NCBI GenBank assembly: GCA_016879935.1 | Contig: JAACJQ010000370.1 | Span: 1-56,162, forward strand | Direction of reading: 5' to 3' | DNA: 56,162 nucleotides | Source: Archangiaceae bacterium | Lineage (GTDB): Bacteria > Myxococcota > Myxococcia > Myxococcales > Myxococcaceae | Shown: one piece after another, positions 17,513 through 26,047 of the stretch | How the letters are laid out: the number at the start of each line of letters is the position of its first letter | How positions within the stretch are numbered: the first letter of the stretch is position 1 | Notes under the pieces: generated by a model | What the model saw: only the letters and a program-made list of their open reading frames with translations | What the model was told of the DNA's origin: nothing | Databases searched by the model: none | Translations under genes and position numbers: made by a program

Positions 17513-18247
17513 TTAGCGCGAGACGTGAACGCCGGCGCTGCCGAACTCGACCTTCACCGAGAAACACGAGCCGGCGGCAGCGGAGGGAAAGGGTTCGGCG
17601 CGCTGCATGACGCAGCTCCGCGCGGCCTCGTCGAGCAGCGCCACGCCCGAGGCGGTGACGACGACCTTCGAGGCGGTGCCCGCGCCTTCGACGCAGAACG
17701 AGACGGGCACCTGGCCCTGCTGTCGAAACCGCCGGGCCTGCGCGGGGTAACAATCGCTGGCCGCGCGCGCGAGGCGGGCGTGAACCTCGGCGGCGATCGA
17801 GGGGTCCATCGCGGTGCCCTGATCAGCCGGAGTCGGTCCGGCTCCCGAGCCTGCACCAGTCGCCGTCCCCGCAGGGGCCGTCTCGGTTGCCGCAGGCCCG
17901 TCTCCTTCGCCCGAACCACTCGACGTTGGTTGATCAACGGGCTGATCAGCGACGGCGGGCGCAGCGGGCTGATCACCTTCGCCCGGCACGGCCGCGGGTT
18001 GTGGTGCGACGCGTGGAGTCGCCGACGGAGTCGAGCTCGGCTTCGACGGAGCAGGCGGCTCGGCTGCGGCCTTGCCTGCACGCGGCATCAGCGACCCGAT
18101 GCGAAATACCTCGACCACCGTGGCCTTGTCGACGGCCGGCTTCGGCGCCGGAGCCACGGCACGCCCCAGCACCGCCAGCAGCCCGAGCGCGAGCGCGCCG
18201 TGCACCGCGACCGAGACGACGACCGCGAGCGGCCAGCGTGCCGTCAC
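17513..18247 (-). CDS. TonB-like energy-transducer or periplasmic-spanning protein
   Basis: GTG 18247 has a perfect AGGAGG six bases upstream. The 244-residue protein has one N-terminal membrane helix (LAVVVSVAVHGALALGLLAV, with the His conserved in TonB-type anchors), a Pro/Ala-rich linker of about 110 residues, and a C-terminal domain with four cysteines (DCYPAQ, VSFCVEG, SCVMQR, GSCFSV). The C-terminal part carries VPVSFCVEGAGTASKVVV, the beta motif of TonB C-terminal domains. It would couple inner-membrane proton motive force to outer-membrane receptors. A haem/siderophore-type ABC ATPase is encoded 240 bp away on the same strand, consistent with iron or cofactor uptake. Confidence 0.75.
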   Translation of the reverse strand: MTARWPLAVVVSVAVHGALALGLLAVLGRAVAPAPKPAVDKATVVEVFRIGSLMPRAGKAAAEPPAPSKPSSTPSATPRVAPQPAAVPGEGDQPAAPAVADQPVDQPTSSGSGEGDGPAATETAPAGTATGAGSGAGPTPADQGTAMDPSIAAEVHARLARAASDCYPAQARRFRQQGQVPVSFCVEGAGTASKVVVTASGVALLDEAARSCVMQRAEPFPSAAAGSCFSVKVEFGSAGVHVSR

Positions 18248-18300
18248 GTCGGCCTCCTCGGCTCGGTGCAGTCCCTTCGCGCCATGGCCGAGCCTTACAC

Positions 18301-18432
18301 CCGAGGCTGCGGCGTTGTCTCAGCACCTGCCCACGGTCCTCCATGCCTCCGCGCGCGGCCTTCGTCGGTCACCCGAGGCGTTGTCTCAGCACCTGCGGTC
18401 CTCGACGTCTCCGCGCGAGGCCTTCGTCGGTC
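18301..18432. repeat. Imperfect tandem duplication in an intergenic region
   Basis: Two copies of a 62- to 66-bp unit lie end to end: GCGTTGTCTCAGCACCTGC recurs at 18312 and 18378, and GGCCTTCGTCGGTC recurs at about 18357 and 18419. A degraded third start (CCCGAGGGCGCGGCGTTGGCTC) follows up to about 18480. It separates the TonB-like gene from the ABC ATPase gene. Function unknown; it may be a small dispersed repeat family. Confidence 0.65.
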
Positions 18433-18487
18433 GCGGCCGCTCGCCGTCAGCCTTGCCCCGAGGGCGCGGCGTTGGCTCGGCAATGAG

Positions 18488-19249
18488 CTACGTCGGCCAC
18501 CTGGGCTCGAAGGTGTGGTCGCCGCTGCGCTCCATGGCGATGCCGTAGACCTCCGACAGGCGCGTCGTCGTCAGCACGTCGGCGACGGCTCCCTGTGCTG
18601 CGACCTTGCCCTTCGCGAGCAACACCACGTGCGTCGCGAACCGCGAGGCGAGCGACACGTCGTGCAGCACCGCCAGCACACCAAGCGACGCTGAGACACG
18701 CTGCCGCACCAGATGGAGCGTCTCGACCTGATGCCGCACGTCGAGGAAGGCCGTCGGCTCGTCGAGCACCAGCAACGGCGCTTGCTGCACGAGCGCGCGC
18801 GCGAGGAAGACGCGGCGACGTTCACCGCCCGAGAGCGCAGACACGCGCCGCTCCGCCAGCGCCGAGACGTCGAAGGCTGCGAGCGCCTCACGCGCCAGCT
18901 GCTCGTCTTTCGCGCCCGTGAGCCCCAGCGGCCCCAGGTGTGGCGCGCGGCCCATCAGCACCACCTCGAGCGCGGTGAAGTCGAGCCCCTCTGGCGTCTG
19001 CTGAGGCACCCAGGCGACGGCGCGCGCCAGCTCGGCCGGAGCCGGGTTCGGTGCGAGCGGGCCCACGCGCACGTCACCGCGCATCGGCTTCAACAGGCCG
19101 GCCACCACCTTCGCGAGCGTCGTCTTGCCTGCGCCGTTGGGGCCCAGCACCGCCCACGCCTCGCCGGCCTTCACCTCGAGCGAGACGTCACGCAGCACCT
19201 CGCAGCCGCCGTACCCTGCAGAGACCGAGCGCAGCGCCGAGAGCGACAT
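18488..19249 (-). CDS. ABC transporter ATP-binding protein, siderophore/haem/cobalamin type
   Basis: The 253-residue ATPase has Walker A GPNGAGKT (36-43), a Q-loop (WVPQQTPEG), signature LSGGERRR (139-146), Walker B LLVLDEPT (159-166) and an H-loop (LAVLHDVSLA). VLMGRAPHLGP is typical of FecE/BtuD/HmuV-type importers. No permease or binding protein is adjacent, so it must work with components encoded elsewhere. ATG 19249 overlaps the kinase stop (TGATG), so its translation is coupled to the upstream membrane kinase, an unusual arrangement for an import ATPase. Confidence 0.9.
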   Translation of the reverse strand: MSLSALRSVSAGYGGCEVLRDVSLEVKAGEAWAVLGPNGAGKTTLAKVVAGLLKPMRGDVRVGPLAPNPAPAELARAVAWVPQQTPEGLDFTALEVVLMGRAPHLGPLGLTGAKDEQLAREALAAFDVSALAERRVSALSGGERRRVFLARALVQQAPLLVLDEPTAFLDVRHQVETLHLVRQRVSASLGVLAVLHDVSLASRFATHVVLLAKGKVAAQGAVADVLTTTRLSEVYGIAMERSGDHTFEPRWPT

Positions 19250-21402
19250 CACTGCTTCGCGAGCTCGGCCTTCACGAGGTTGTGCACCTCGTTCACGCGA
19301 GCGATGAAGGTCGCGTCAGCGCCCTGCGCCTTCACGTCGTTCTTCAGCACCTGCACCTTGAGCGTGAACTTGCGGGCCACCGCGTCGTCGAGCTGGTTCA
19401 GGTCGGCCTCGAGCTTTCGCAGCGCGAGCTCTCCGGCAGGCAGCGCGACGGGCTTCGGCGCCGGCTTCTTCGTGCCCTTCGCCACACCGGCCAGGTCTTC
19501 GGGCTCGAGCTGCGAGGGCGGCGGCTCGACCGGGTCGGGCGTCAGCTTCACTTCGCGGGAGCGCTCCGGCTCTTTCGGCGGGTTGTTGGCCGGGAGCGCC
19601 TGCAGCGGGTTGGCTTCGCCCTGCTTCTGCTCCTGCTGCATCTTGTCCACGTACTGGTCGTACGCGATGTAGCCACCGACGGCTGCGATGGCGAGCAGCG
19701 GCACGGCCAGCCACACGAGCATCGAGCTGCCCTGCTTCTTCGGCTCGACCTTCGGTGACGCCATCGGCGTGGGCGTCATCGCTGGCGTCTGGTCGGGCGT
19801 GCGGCTCGAGTCGAGCGCTGGCTCTTCGGACGTGGCGCGGGCCACGGCCTTCTTCGCGTCCTGCTTCTCGGCCTTGGGGTTGGTGCTGCGCGCCTGCGCC
19901 TTGAGGCCGGTGCCGGTGGTCCGCGCCTGGGCCTTGCGGGTCTCCTGCTTCGTCACTGCGGCGGCGCTGGGCTTCGAGGGCCGCGTCTCGGGCAGGGTGC
20001 GTGCGCGCGCGTCGGCCTGCTCCGAGAGCCCGTCGTCGAGCACCACGCTCGACTGCTCCGGCTCCACTGCGGCGACCACGTCGGTCAGCTTCGAATCGGC
20101 GACGACGATGCTGGGCAGGGTGCCGACGGCCTCGGCAGGCGGCTTGCTCGACGGTGCAGGTGCCTTGCGCGTCGGCTGAAACGAGAGCGCCTGCGGCGTG
20201 GGTGACTTGTCGACCGCCAGCGCGGGTTCGAGGGCCGTCTTCACCTCGGGTGACGCCTTCACCTCGGGCGCCGTGACGCGGGCCTGCGGCACCTCGTCGA
20301 GCGTGAGGGCCGGCATCGCAGCGACCTCGCGCGTGACGCTGCGGTTCGATGGGTCGATCGTCTCTTCTTCGGGCACGTGAGGCCCGTCACCCAGCGCCCG
20401 CGCCTGCTCGCTCAAGTCAGCCAGCAGCTTGCGCTCGCCCTGGTACTCGGTCGCGAACGCCTCGGTCATGAAGCGCGTGGCGGTCTCGGGGCCGGCTGAC
20501 GGGTCGATCTCGAGCAGAATCGTCAGCAGCCGCCCGCGCAGCTCTTCGGCCGTCTGGAAGCGCTGAGCGGGGTCGGCGGCGAGCGCCTTCATCACCACTT
20601 CGCTGAGCGCGGGCGGACACAGCGGCTCGGCCTGGCTCAGCGGCAGAATCTTCGGGTTCGCCACCGTCGCCATCAGCTCGCCCGGTGACACGCCGTCGAA
20701 CGGGCCTTTGCCGGCGATCAGCTCGTAGAGGCACAGGCCGACGGCGTAGAGGTCGCTGCGGCGGTCGACCGTCTGGTGCCGCGCCTGCTCGGGCGACATG
20801 TAGAGGAACTTGCCCAGCACGATGCTCGGGTGCGTGCGCGTCGACGACAGCGCCGACTTGGCGAGACCGAAGTCGATGACCTTCACCTCACCCTCGTACG
20901 AGATGAGGATGTTCTGCGGGCTGACGTCGCGGTGAACGAGGTTCAGCTCTTTGCCGTCGTCGCCGCGTTTGCGGTGCGCGTACGCGAGCGCGTCGAGCAG
21001 CCGCGTGGTGACGTACAGAATGAACGAGAGCGGCAGCTGGAGCGCACGCTCCTGGGCGCGCGCGACGACCCGGCGCAGGTCTTTGCCGTCGATGAACTCG
21101 AGCGCGATGTACGGCGCGCCCTCGTGCAGGCCCATGTCGAGCACCTGCGCGATGTTGCCGTGCGAGAGCTTCACCAGAATGCGCGCCTCGTCGACGAAGC
21201 GGTCGACGAAGTCTTTGTCCTGCGCGAGGTGCGGGAGGATCTTCTTGATGACGCACAGCTTCTCGAAGCCCTGCGCGCCTTCGAGCCTGGCGAGGAAGAT
21301 CTCGCCCATGCCGCCCGTCGAGAGCGGTCGCAAGAGCGTGTAGCGGCCGAAGCGTTGCGGCTTGAACGGCCTCAGGCGTTCTTTGGCGGCTCCCTGACTC
21401 AT
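19249..21402 (-). CDS. Membrane-anchored serine/threonine protein kinase
   Basis: From ATG 21402 the protein is 717 residues. The kinase domain (about 20-280) has a STGGMGEIFLA glycine loop, Lys53 or Lys54 in VIKKIL, HRDVSPQN (HRD 157-159), DFG 177-179 and the SPEQ activation-loop end (203-206). The HRDVSPQN variant is typical of myxobacterial kinases. A long low-complexity Pro/Ala/Lys/Glu linker leads to one transmembrane helix (MLVWLAVPLLAIAAVGGYIA, about 560-580) and a periplasmic helical tail of 130 residues. It likely senses an envelope signal and phosphorylates cytoplasmic targets. A longer start (GTG 21450) is possible; neither has a clear ribosome site. Confidence 0.93.
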   Translation of the reverse strand: MSQGAAKERLRPFKPQRFGRYTLLRPLSTGGMGEIFLARLEGAQGFEKLCVIKKILPHLAQDKDFVDRFVDEARILVKLSHGNIAQVLDMGLHEGAPYIALEFIDGKDLRRVVARAQERALQLPLSFILYVTTRLLDALAYAHRKRGDDGKELNLVHRDVSPQNILISYEGEVKVIDFGLAKSALSSTRTHPSIVLGKFLYMSPEQARHQTVDRRSDLYAVGLCLYELIAGKGPFDGVSPGELMATVANPKILPLSQAEPLCPPALSEVVMKALAADPAQRFQTAEELRGRLLTILLEIDPSAGPETATRFMTEAFATEYQGERKLLADLSEQARALGDGPHVPEEETIDPSNRSVTREVAAMPALTLDEVPQARVTAPEVKASPEVKTALEPALAVDKSPTPQALSFQPTRKAPAPSSKPPAEAVGTLPSIVVADSKLTDVVAAVEPEQSSVVLDDGLSEQADARARTLPETRPSKPSAAAVTKQETRKAQARTTGTGLKAQARSTNPKAEKQDAKKAVARATSEEPALDSSRTPDQTPAMTPTPMASPKVEPKKQGSSMLVWLAVPLLAIAAVGGYIAYDQYVDKMQQEQKQGEANPLQALPANNPPKEPERSREVKLTPDPVEPPPSQLEPEDLAGVAKGTKKPAPKPVALPAGELALRKLEADLNQLDDAVARKFTLKVQVLKNDVKAQGADATFIARVNEVHNLVKAELAKQ

Positions 21403-21499
21403 GGTGAACGGGGTGCGACCATTGAACACCAGCGACCTGCTGGGCACCACCGAAGGTTATCGGCCGGGTCGGGCACGGGTTGCTGGGTGGCCAAAGCGC

Positions 21500-22063
21500 T
21501 TACTTCCAGCGTACCGAGAAGCGGGCGCCCGTGTCGTCGGAGGGCGGACCCAGGTCGGAGGTGGAGCCCGCGCTGATCAGCGAGACCTGCACGTCCTTCG
21601 CGCCAGCGAGCTCGAGCCCGCGGCCGATGATGCCCATGTACCAGCCAGGGCGGGAGACCTGGTTGCACCACAGCTCGGCCTCGGCGTCGCCCAGCCGGCT
21701 GAGCCGCGTGTCTGAGAAGTTGTTGCCGGTGCGGAACTTGTTCGAGAGCCGCTCGAGCGTGCGCCACGGGCCGATGACGCGCAGGCCTGCCACCATCGCG
21801 CGGCCCACCATCGTCTCCTGGTACGAGTCCATGAAGCGCCGGCCGATGAGCAGGTTCTGCTCGTCGCGCGGAGCGTTGGGCGCGAGGCGTGCACCGGCGA
21901 AGTCGAGGGCCGCGACGAACTGGTCGAGCGGGTAGGCCGGCAGCAGCCGCTTGTCGACGTCGATGCCGAGCGCCCGCAGCTGCGTCTTGTCCTGCTCGTT
22001 CAGCTGGCCCATGCCACGGAGCAGGCCCTCGATGGTCTGGGCGAAGATGAGCTTCTCGGACAT
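21500..22063 (-). CDS. DUF2378 / TIGR02265 myxobacterial family protein
   Basis: The 187-residue product (ATG 22063) matches the myxobacteria-restricted TIGR02265/DUF2378 pattern. It has an N-terminal helical half (LLRGMGQLNEQDKTQLRALG), then IGRRFMDSYQETMVGRA, the central RTGNNFSD, a Cys in AELWCNQ, a GWYMGIIGRGLELAGAKDV segment and a terminal RFSVRW. Function is unknown. It is divergent from the SDR gene with only 47 bp between starts, and lies about 100 bp upstream of the membrane kinase on the same strand. Confidence 0.8.
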   Translation of the reverse strand: MSEKLIFAQTIEGLLRGMGQLNEQDKTQLRALGIDVDKRLLPAYPLDQFVAALDFAGARLAPNAPRDEQNLLIGRRFMDSYQETMVGRAMVAGLRVIGPWRTLERLSNKFRTGNNFSDTRLSRLGDAEAELWCNQVSRPGWYMGIIGRGLELAGAKDVQVSLISAGSTSDLGPPSDDTGARFSVRWK

Positions 22064-22110
22064 GGTGCGCGGCGGCGTCTTGCACCGATTTCGCACAGGA
22101 GTCTCTCCCC

Positions 22111-22917
22111 TTGTCGACCCCCACGATGCTCGTCACCGGCGCGAGCGATGGCATTGGTTTTCAGACGGCGCTGCAGCTCGGCCAGAGCGGCGCGTCGCTC
22201 CTCGTGCATGCGCGCAACGAGGCGAAGGCGAACGACGTGGTGAAGCGCCTCGGGTCCGAGGGCCTCGCGGCGCTGCCGGTCTGGGGTGACCTCTCGGTGA
22301 TGGCCGAGGTGCGCTCGCTGGCAGCCCAGGTGAAGCAGCGCGCGCCATCGCTCGATGGCGTGGTGAACAACGCCGGCGTCTTCGTGCACGAGCTGTCGCG
22401 CACGGCCGACGGCTTCGAGCTCACCTTCGCGGTGAATCACTTCGCCCCGTTTCTGCTCACGCACGAGCTGGTGCCGGTGCTGTCGAAGACCGCGCGCGTG
22501 GTGAACGTCTCGTCCATCGCGCACAACCGTGGCCGGGTGACGGTCGCCGACCTGCCGGTGCCGAAGACGTTCGACGGCTACGGCGCGTACGCGGCCTCGA
22601 AGCTGCTCAACGTGTACTTCACGCACGAGCTCGCGCGGCGGCTCTCGGCGCGGGGCAGCACGGTGTCGACCTTCGCGCTGCACCCCGGCGTCATCACCAC
22701 CAAGCTGCTGCAGTCGGGCTTCGGCATGGGCGGCGCCAGCGTCGAGTCGGGCGCGCGCACCAGCGTCTTCTGCGCGACGTCTGCGAAGGTGGGCGCGTCG
22801 GGTACGTACTACTCCGACTCGCGCGAGGTGCCGTGTGCGCCGCACGCGAACGACCGGGCGCTCGAGCAGGCGCTGTACGAGAAGAGCTGCCAGCTCGTGG
22901 GCTGCGCGCCGCTCTGA
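22111..22917 (+). CDS. Short-chain dehydrogenase/reductase
   Basis: Classical SDR: NAD(P)-binding TGASDGIG (9-16), NNAG (85-88), catalytic Ser in NVSSIA (about 133-134) and YAASK (Tyr159, Lys163). The overall form is like retinol-dehydrogenase/WW-domain-oxidoreductase relatives (FAVNHFAPFLLTHEL, HPGVITT). AGGAG at 22097-22101 is nine bases before TTG 22111 but 24 before ATG 22126, which favours the TTG start. Substrate unknown. Confidence 0.9.
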   Translation: MSTPTMLVTGASDGIGFQTALQLGQSGASLLVHARNEAKANDVVKRLGSEGLAALPVWGDLSVMAEVRSLAAQVKQRAPSLDGVVNNAGVFVHELSRTADGFELTFAVNHFAPFLLTHELVPVLSKTARVVNVSSIAHNRGRVTVADLPVPKTFDGYGAYAASKLLNVYFTHELARRLSARGSTVSTFALHPGVITTKLLQSGFGMGGASVESGARTSVFCATSAKVGASGTYYSDSREVPCAPHANDRALEQALYEKSCQLVGCAPL

Positions 22918-23013
22918 TCAACGTTCGCAGCAATTCAAACAGTTTTCGCTGACAGCCCTCGGTCAATCGGAAGTTGGTGGCCAGGCCGTTGCGAGGTCGT
23001 CACACTGGCGCCC

Positions 23014-23916
23014 ATGCAGTCGCAGGATCGCCGTCAGCATCACCGCCACCGGACGTACCGCGTCGAAGTGAAGGTCGCGACCCCCGAAGCCTGGCGCGCC
23101 AGCTACCTCCGAGACGTCTCTGACGGAGGGCTCTTCGTTCGCAGCCGCCAGCCGCTCCCCGTGCAGACCCGCGTGGTGGTCGAGCTGTCGGTCGGCCCCC
23201 ACCTCGTTCGCCTGCCCGGCACCGTCGTGCGCGTCGAAGAGAAGGGCTTCGGCGTGCAGTTCGACAGGCTCGATGCAGCGCAGCAGCAGGCGGTGCGCCG
23301 GCTGGGCTCGCTCTCGGGAGACTCCCCGGTGTCGACGACGGCAGAGCTCGCCGAAGCCCGGGGCGTCATCGAGGCCTACGAAGAGAGCCTCTCGTCGCTG
23401 CGGGAGCTCGAGATGGAGGCCCAGCAGCGCGCCGAGCTCGCCGAGTTCGAGCGCGCCGTCGTCGTCGAGCGCATGAACGAGCTGCAGAAGGTGGTCGACG
23501 GCCTGCGGGGCGAGAACGCGCGGCTCCGCACGGGCCTCGAGGCGTCGGCGCAGCGGCTGGGCCGGCTCGAGACCGAACGTGCTCAGGCGAAGGCGCTGGA
23601 GGCCAGTCAGGCCGAGCGGCTGCGCACCGATGAAGAGCGCCTCGCCGCGATGACCGATGCGAGGGCCGCCCAGGAGCGCGAGTGGGCGGCGACCCAGGCG
23701 GCGTTGAAGGCCGAGCTGGGCGCCCTGCGCGCGGCGGCGACGGCGACGCCCGAGCTCGAGCGGCTGCGTGACGAGGTGAAGGAGCTGACCTCGGAGCTCG
23801 ACGACGAGCGCCTCAAGACGATGGCGCTCCAGCGCGCGCTCGAGCGGTTTCGCGCGATGGGCGGCACCATTCCACTCGCAGCACCCGAGCCGCCGAGGTC
23901 ACGCGACCAGGCGTGA
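23014..23916 (+). CDS. PilZ domain protein with long coiled coil
   Basis: Residues 6-95 form a PilZ domain with the c-di-GMP signature RRQHHRHR at the N terminus (RxxxR) and DVSDGGLFV (D/NxSxxG), followed by VVELSVGPHLVRLPGTVVRV. Residues 105-285 are a continuous Glu/Arg/Ala/Leu-rich coiled coil. The architecture suggests a c-di-GMP-controlled scaffold or motility/polarity factor; relatives act in type IV pilus and exopolysaccharide control in myxobacteria. No signal or membrane segment. A CACACT element lies seven bases before the ATG, with no clear Shine-Dalgarno sequence. Confidence 0.85.
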   Translation: MQSQDRRQHHRHRTYRVEVKVATPEAWRASYLRDVSDGGLFVRSRQPLPVQTRVVVELSVGPHLVRLPGTVVRVEEKGFGVQFDRLDAAQQQAVRRLGSLSGDSPVSTTAELAEARGVIEAYEESLSSLRELEMEAQQRAELAEFERAVVVERMNELQKVVDGLRGENARLRTGLEASAQRLGRLETERAQAKALEASQAERLRTDEERLAAMTDARAAQEREWAATQAALKAELGALRAAATATPELERLRDEVKELTSELDDERLKTMALQRALERFRAMGGTIPLAAPEPPRSRDQA

Positions 23917-24036
23917 GCGCGAGCAAGGTGACGGAAGTCGTGCGGCGCTGCTCCACCGCTTCCGCAACCCTTGCGCGATGGTTGCCGCCGCTCCCTTTGG
24001 AGCGCGTCTGGCACAGCCTTCGAACGTGACGAGCCC

Positions 24037-24873
24037 ATGCTCCGCACACTCGCGTTTGGCGTGTTGCTGTTCGCTGGCTCCACCTTCGCCGAGAAGACCG
24101 ACGCCCAGCTCCTGAAGGAGTTCGGCGCCGAGGTGCTGAAGAACGCACCGCCTTCGGTGCAGCAGGGCTCGCCCATCGACAAGGCCCGCTACGGCTTCGC
24201 GCGCTACTGCGACCTGCTCGCGAAGAACGACGTCTCGGTGAACTCGAACCTGTGGACTCGTCTGCAGAACCTCGCGCGCAACTGGGACGCGACGAAGTGG
24301 ACGTGCGGCGACCACGCCAACAACCTCGAGGCCGTCTTCCGCGGCATGGGCATCAAGGAGCCGATGGGCATGATCTCCGCCGACGCCGACTCCGCGTTGC
24401 CCACGCCCAACGCCGACCACGGCGCGCTCGGCATCTCGTACGAGGGCCAGTTCCACTTCTTCGATGCGTGGCAGCTCGCGGTGAACAACGGCGGCAAGTA
24501 CACCGGCGCCGACGGCAGCAAGTGGAACGGCATGGACTCCCGCGCGTGGGAGGCCGAGATGAAGAAGCAGGGCTACGTGCGCTTCGCCGACGACGGCACG
24601 AACTTTCGCGCGGGCCTCGCGCCTGCGCTGGCGAAGTACCTGAAGGTTCAGCCGGGCGACGTGCTGCACCCGCCCAGAGACCTCGCGCCGCTCTCGAAGG
24701 AGCAGCTCACCGCGCACATCGACGCGCTCAAGGCCCAGCACAAGACGCTCCAGGACGAGCTGACGGCGCTGCCGCCGGGCGCCGACGCCGCGGGCAACCA
24801 GATTCGTTCGGAGCAGAAGGCCCTCTACCAGGAGGTCATGCGCCTCAAGAAGGAGCTGGGCGCGCGGAAGTAG
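24037..24873 (+). CDS. Exported protein with Cys-His-Asp triad pattern
   Basis: ATG 24037 gives a 278-residue protein with a signal peptide (MLRTLAFGVLLFAGSTFAEK). WTCGDHANNLEAVFRGMGI (Cys90), NADHGALGI (His128) and FHFFDAWQ (Asp143) have the order and spacing of transglutaminase or papain-like catalytic residues, Cys at the start of a helix and His/Asp on successive strands. The C-terminal 70 residues are helical, probably coiled coil (LTAHIDALKAQHKTLQDEL). Likely a periplasmic or secreted protease, transglutaminase or peptidoglycan-modifying enzyme; the substrate is unknown. Confidence 0.65.
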   Translation: MLRTLAFGVLLFAGSTFAEKTDAQLLKEFGAEVLKNAPPSVQQGSPIDKARYGFARYCDLLAKNDVSVNSNLWTRLQNLARNWDATKWTCGDHANNLEAVFRGMGIKEPMGMISADADSALPTPNADHGALGISYEGQFHFFDAWQLAVNNGGKYTGADGSKWNGMDSRAWEAEMKKQGYVRFADDGTNFRAGLAPALAKYLKVQPGDVLHPPRDLAPLSKEQLTAHIDALKAQHKTLQDELTALPPGADAAGNQIRSEQKALYQEVMRLKKELGARK

Positions 24874-24907
24874 CCTCTGCCCGAGCCTTTCAGCTACAGG
24901 GCCCCGC

Positions 24908-26023
24908 ATGGGTCTCTCCATCGGAATCGTCGGTCTCCCCAACGTCGGCAAGTCGACGCTCTTCAACGCGCTCTCGAACGCCGGCGCGCTCGCCGCCAAC
25001 TACCCCTTCGCCACCATCGAGCCGAACGTCGGCGTGGTGCCCGTGCCCGACGAGCGCCTCGAGAAGCTCGCCGCGCAGATGAAGCCCGAGAAGGTGCTGC
25101 CCACCACGCTCGAGTTCGTCGACATCGCCGGCCTCGTGCGCGGCGCCTCGAAGGGTGAAGGCCTGGGCAACCAGTTCCTCGCGAACATTCGGCAGGTCGA
25201 CGCGGTGCTCTACGTGCTGCGTTGCTTCGTCGACGACAACATCACCCACGTCGAAGGCAGCGTGAACCCCTCGCGCGACAAGGACACCGTCGACACCGAG
25301 CTGTGTCTGAAGGACCTCGAGACGGTCGAGAAGCGCCGCGAGAAGACGCAGCGCTCGTCGAAGGCGCCGGGCAAAGAAGGTGAGCTCGCGAAGATCGAGC
25401 TCGCGGTGCTCGACAAGCTCAAGGCGAAGCTCGACGAGGCGATTCCGGTGCGCGCCCACGGCCTGTCGGAAGACGAGCTGGCCGTGATTCGCGAGCTCTT
25501 CCTGCTCACGTCGAAGCCGGTGCTCTACATCGCCAACGTCGCCGAGGCGCAGCTCGCGACCGCCGACAGCGACAAGTACGTGCAGCAGGTGAAGGACATC
25601 GCGACGAAGGAGAACGCCGAGGTCGTGGTGCTCGCCGCTGCGCTCGAGGCCGAGATTCAGCAGCTGCCGCCAGAAGAGCGCCCCGCGTTCCTCGAGTCGG
25701 CGGGCCTCACCGAGCCCGGCCTCAACAAGGTCGTGCGCGCTGGCTACAAGCTGCTCGGTCTGCAGACGTACTTCACGGTCGGCCCGAAGGAGTGCCGCGC
25801 GTGGACGATTCACAAGGGCTGGAAGGCGCCGCAGGCCGCGGGCGTCATTCACACCGACTTCGAGAAGGGCTTCATCAAGGCCGAGGTCATCGGTTGGGCC
25901 GAGCTCATCTCGTTCGGGAGCGAAGCCGCCGCGCGTGAGAAGGGCATGCTGCGCATCGAAGGCAAGGAGTACGTCGTGCAGGACGGCGACTGCATGCACT
26001 TCCGTTTCAACGTCACCTCCTGA
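24908..26023 (+). CDS. ychF: Ribosome-associated ATPase YchF (Obg family)
   Basis: The 371-residue protein has the full YchF layout. The G domain has GLPNVGKST (about 9-17), the switch region NYPFATIEPNVG, FVDIAGLVRGASKGEGLGN, and an altered G4 (NVAE in place of NKxD), which explains the ATP preference of this family. A coiled-coil insertion follows, and a C-terminal TGS-like domain with TYFTVGPKECRAWTI and GVIHTDFEKGFIKAEVI. It binds ribosomes and modulates stress responses. A TACAGG element ends seven bases before the ATG. Confidence 0.97.
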   Translation: MGLSIGIVGLPNVGKSTLFNALSNAGALAANYPFATIEPNVGVVPVPDERLEKLAAQMKPEKVLPTTLEFVDIAGLVRGASKGEGLGNQFLANIRQVDAVLYVLRCFVDDNITHVEGSVNPSRDKDTVDTELCLKDLETVEKRREKTQRSSKAPGKEGELAKIELAVLDKLKAKLDEAIPVRAHGLSEDELAVIRELFLLTSKPVLYIANVAEAQLATADSDKYVQQVKDIATKENAEVVVLAAALEAEIQQLPPEERPAFLESAGLTEPGLNKVVRAGYKLLGLQTYFTVGPKECRAWTIHKGWKAPQAAGVIHTDFEKGFIKAEVIGWAELISFGSEAAAREKGMLRIEGKEYVVQDGDCMHFRFNVTS

Positions 26024-26047
26024 GAGGATGACGGCAGTTCTCCGCGC

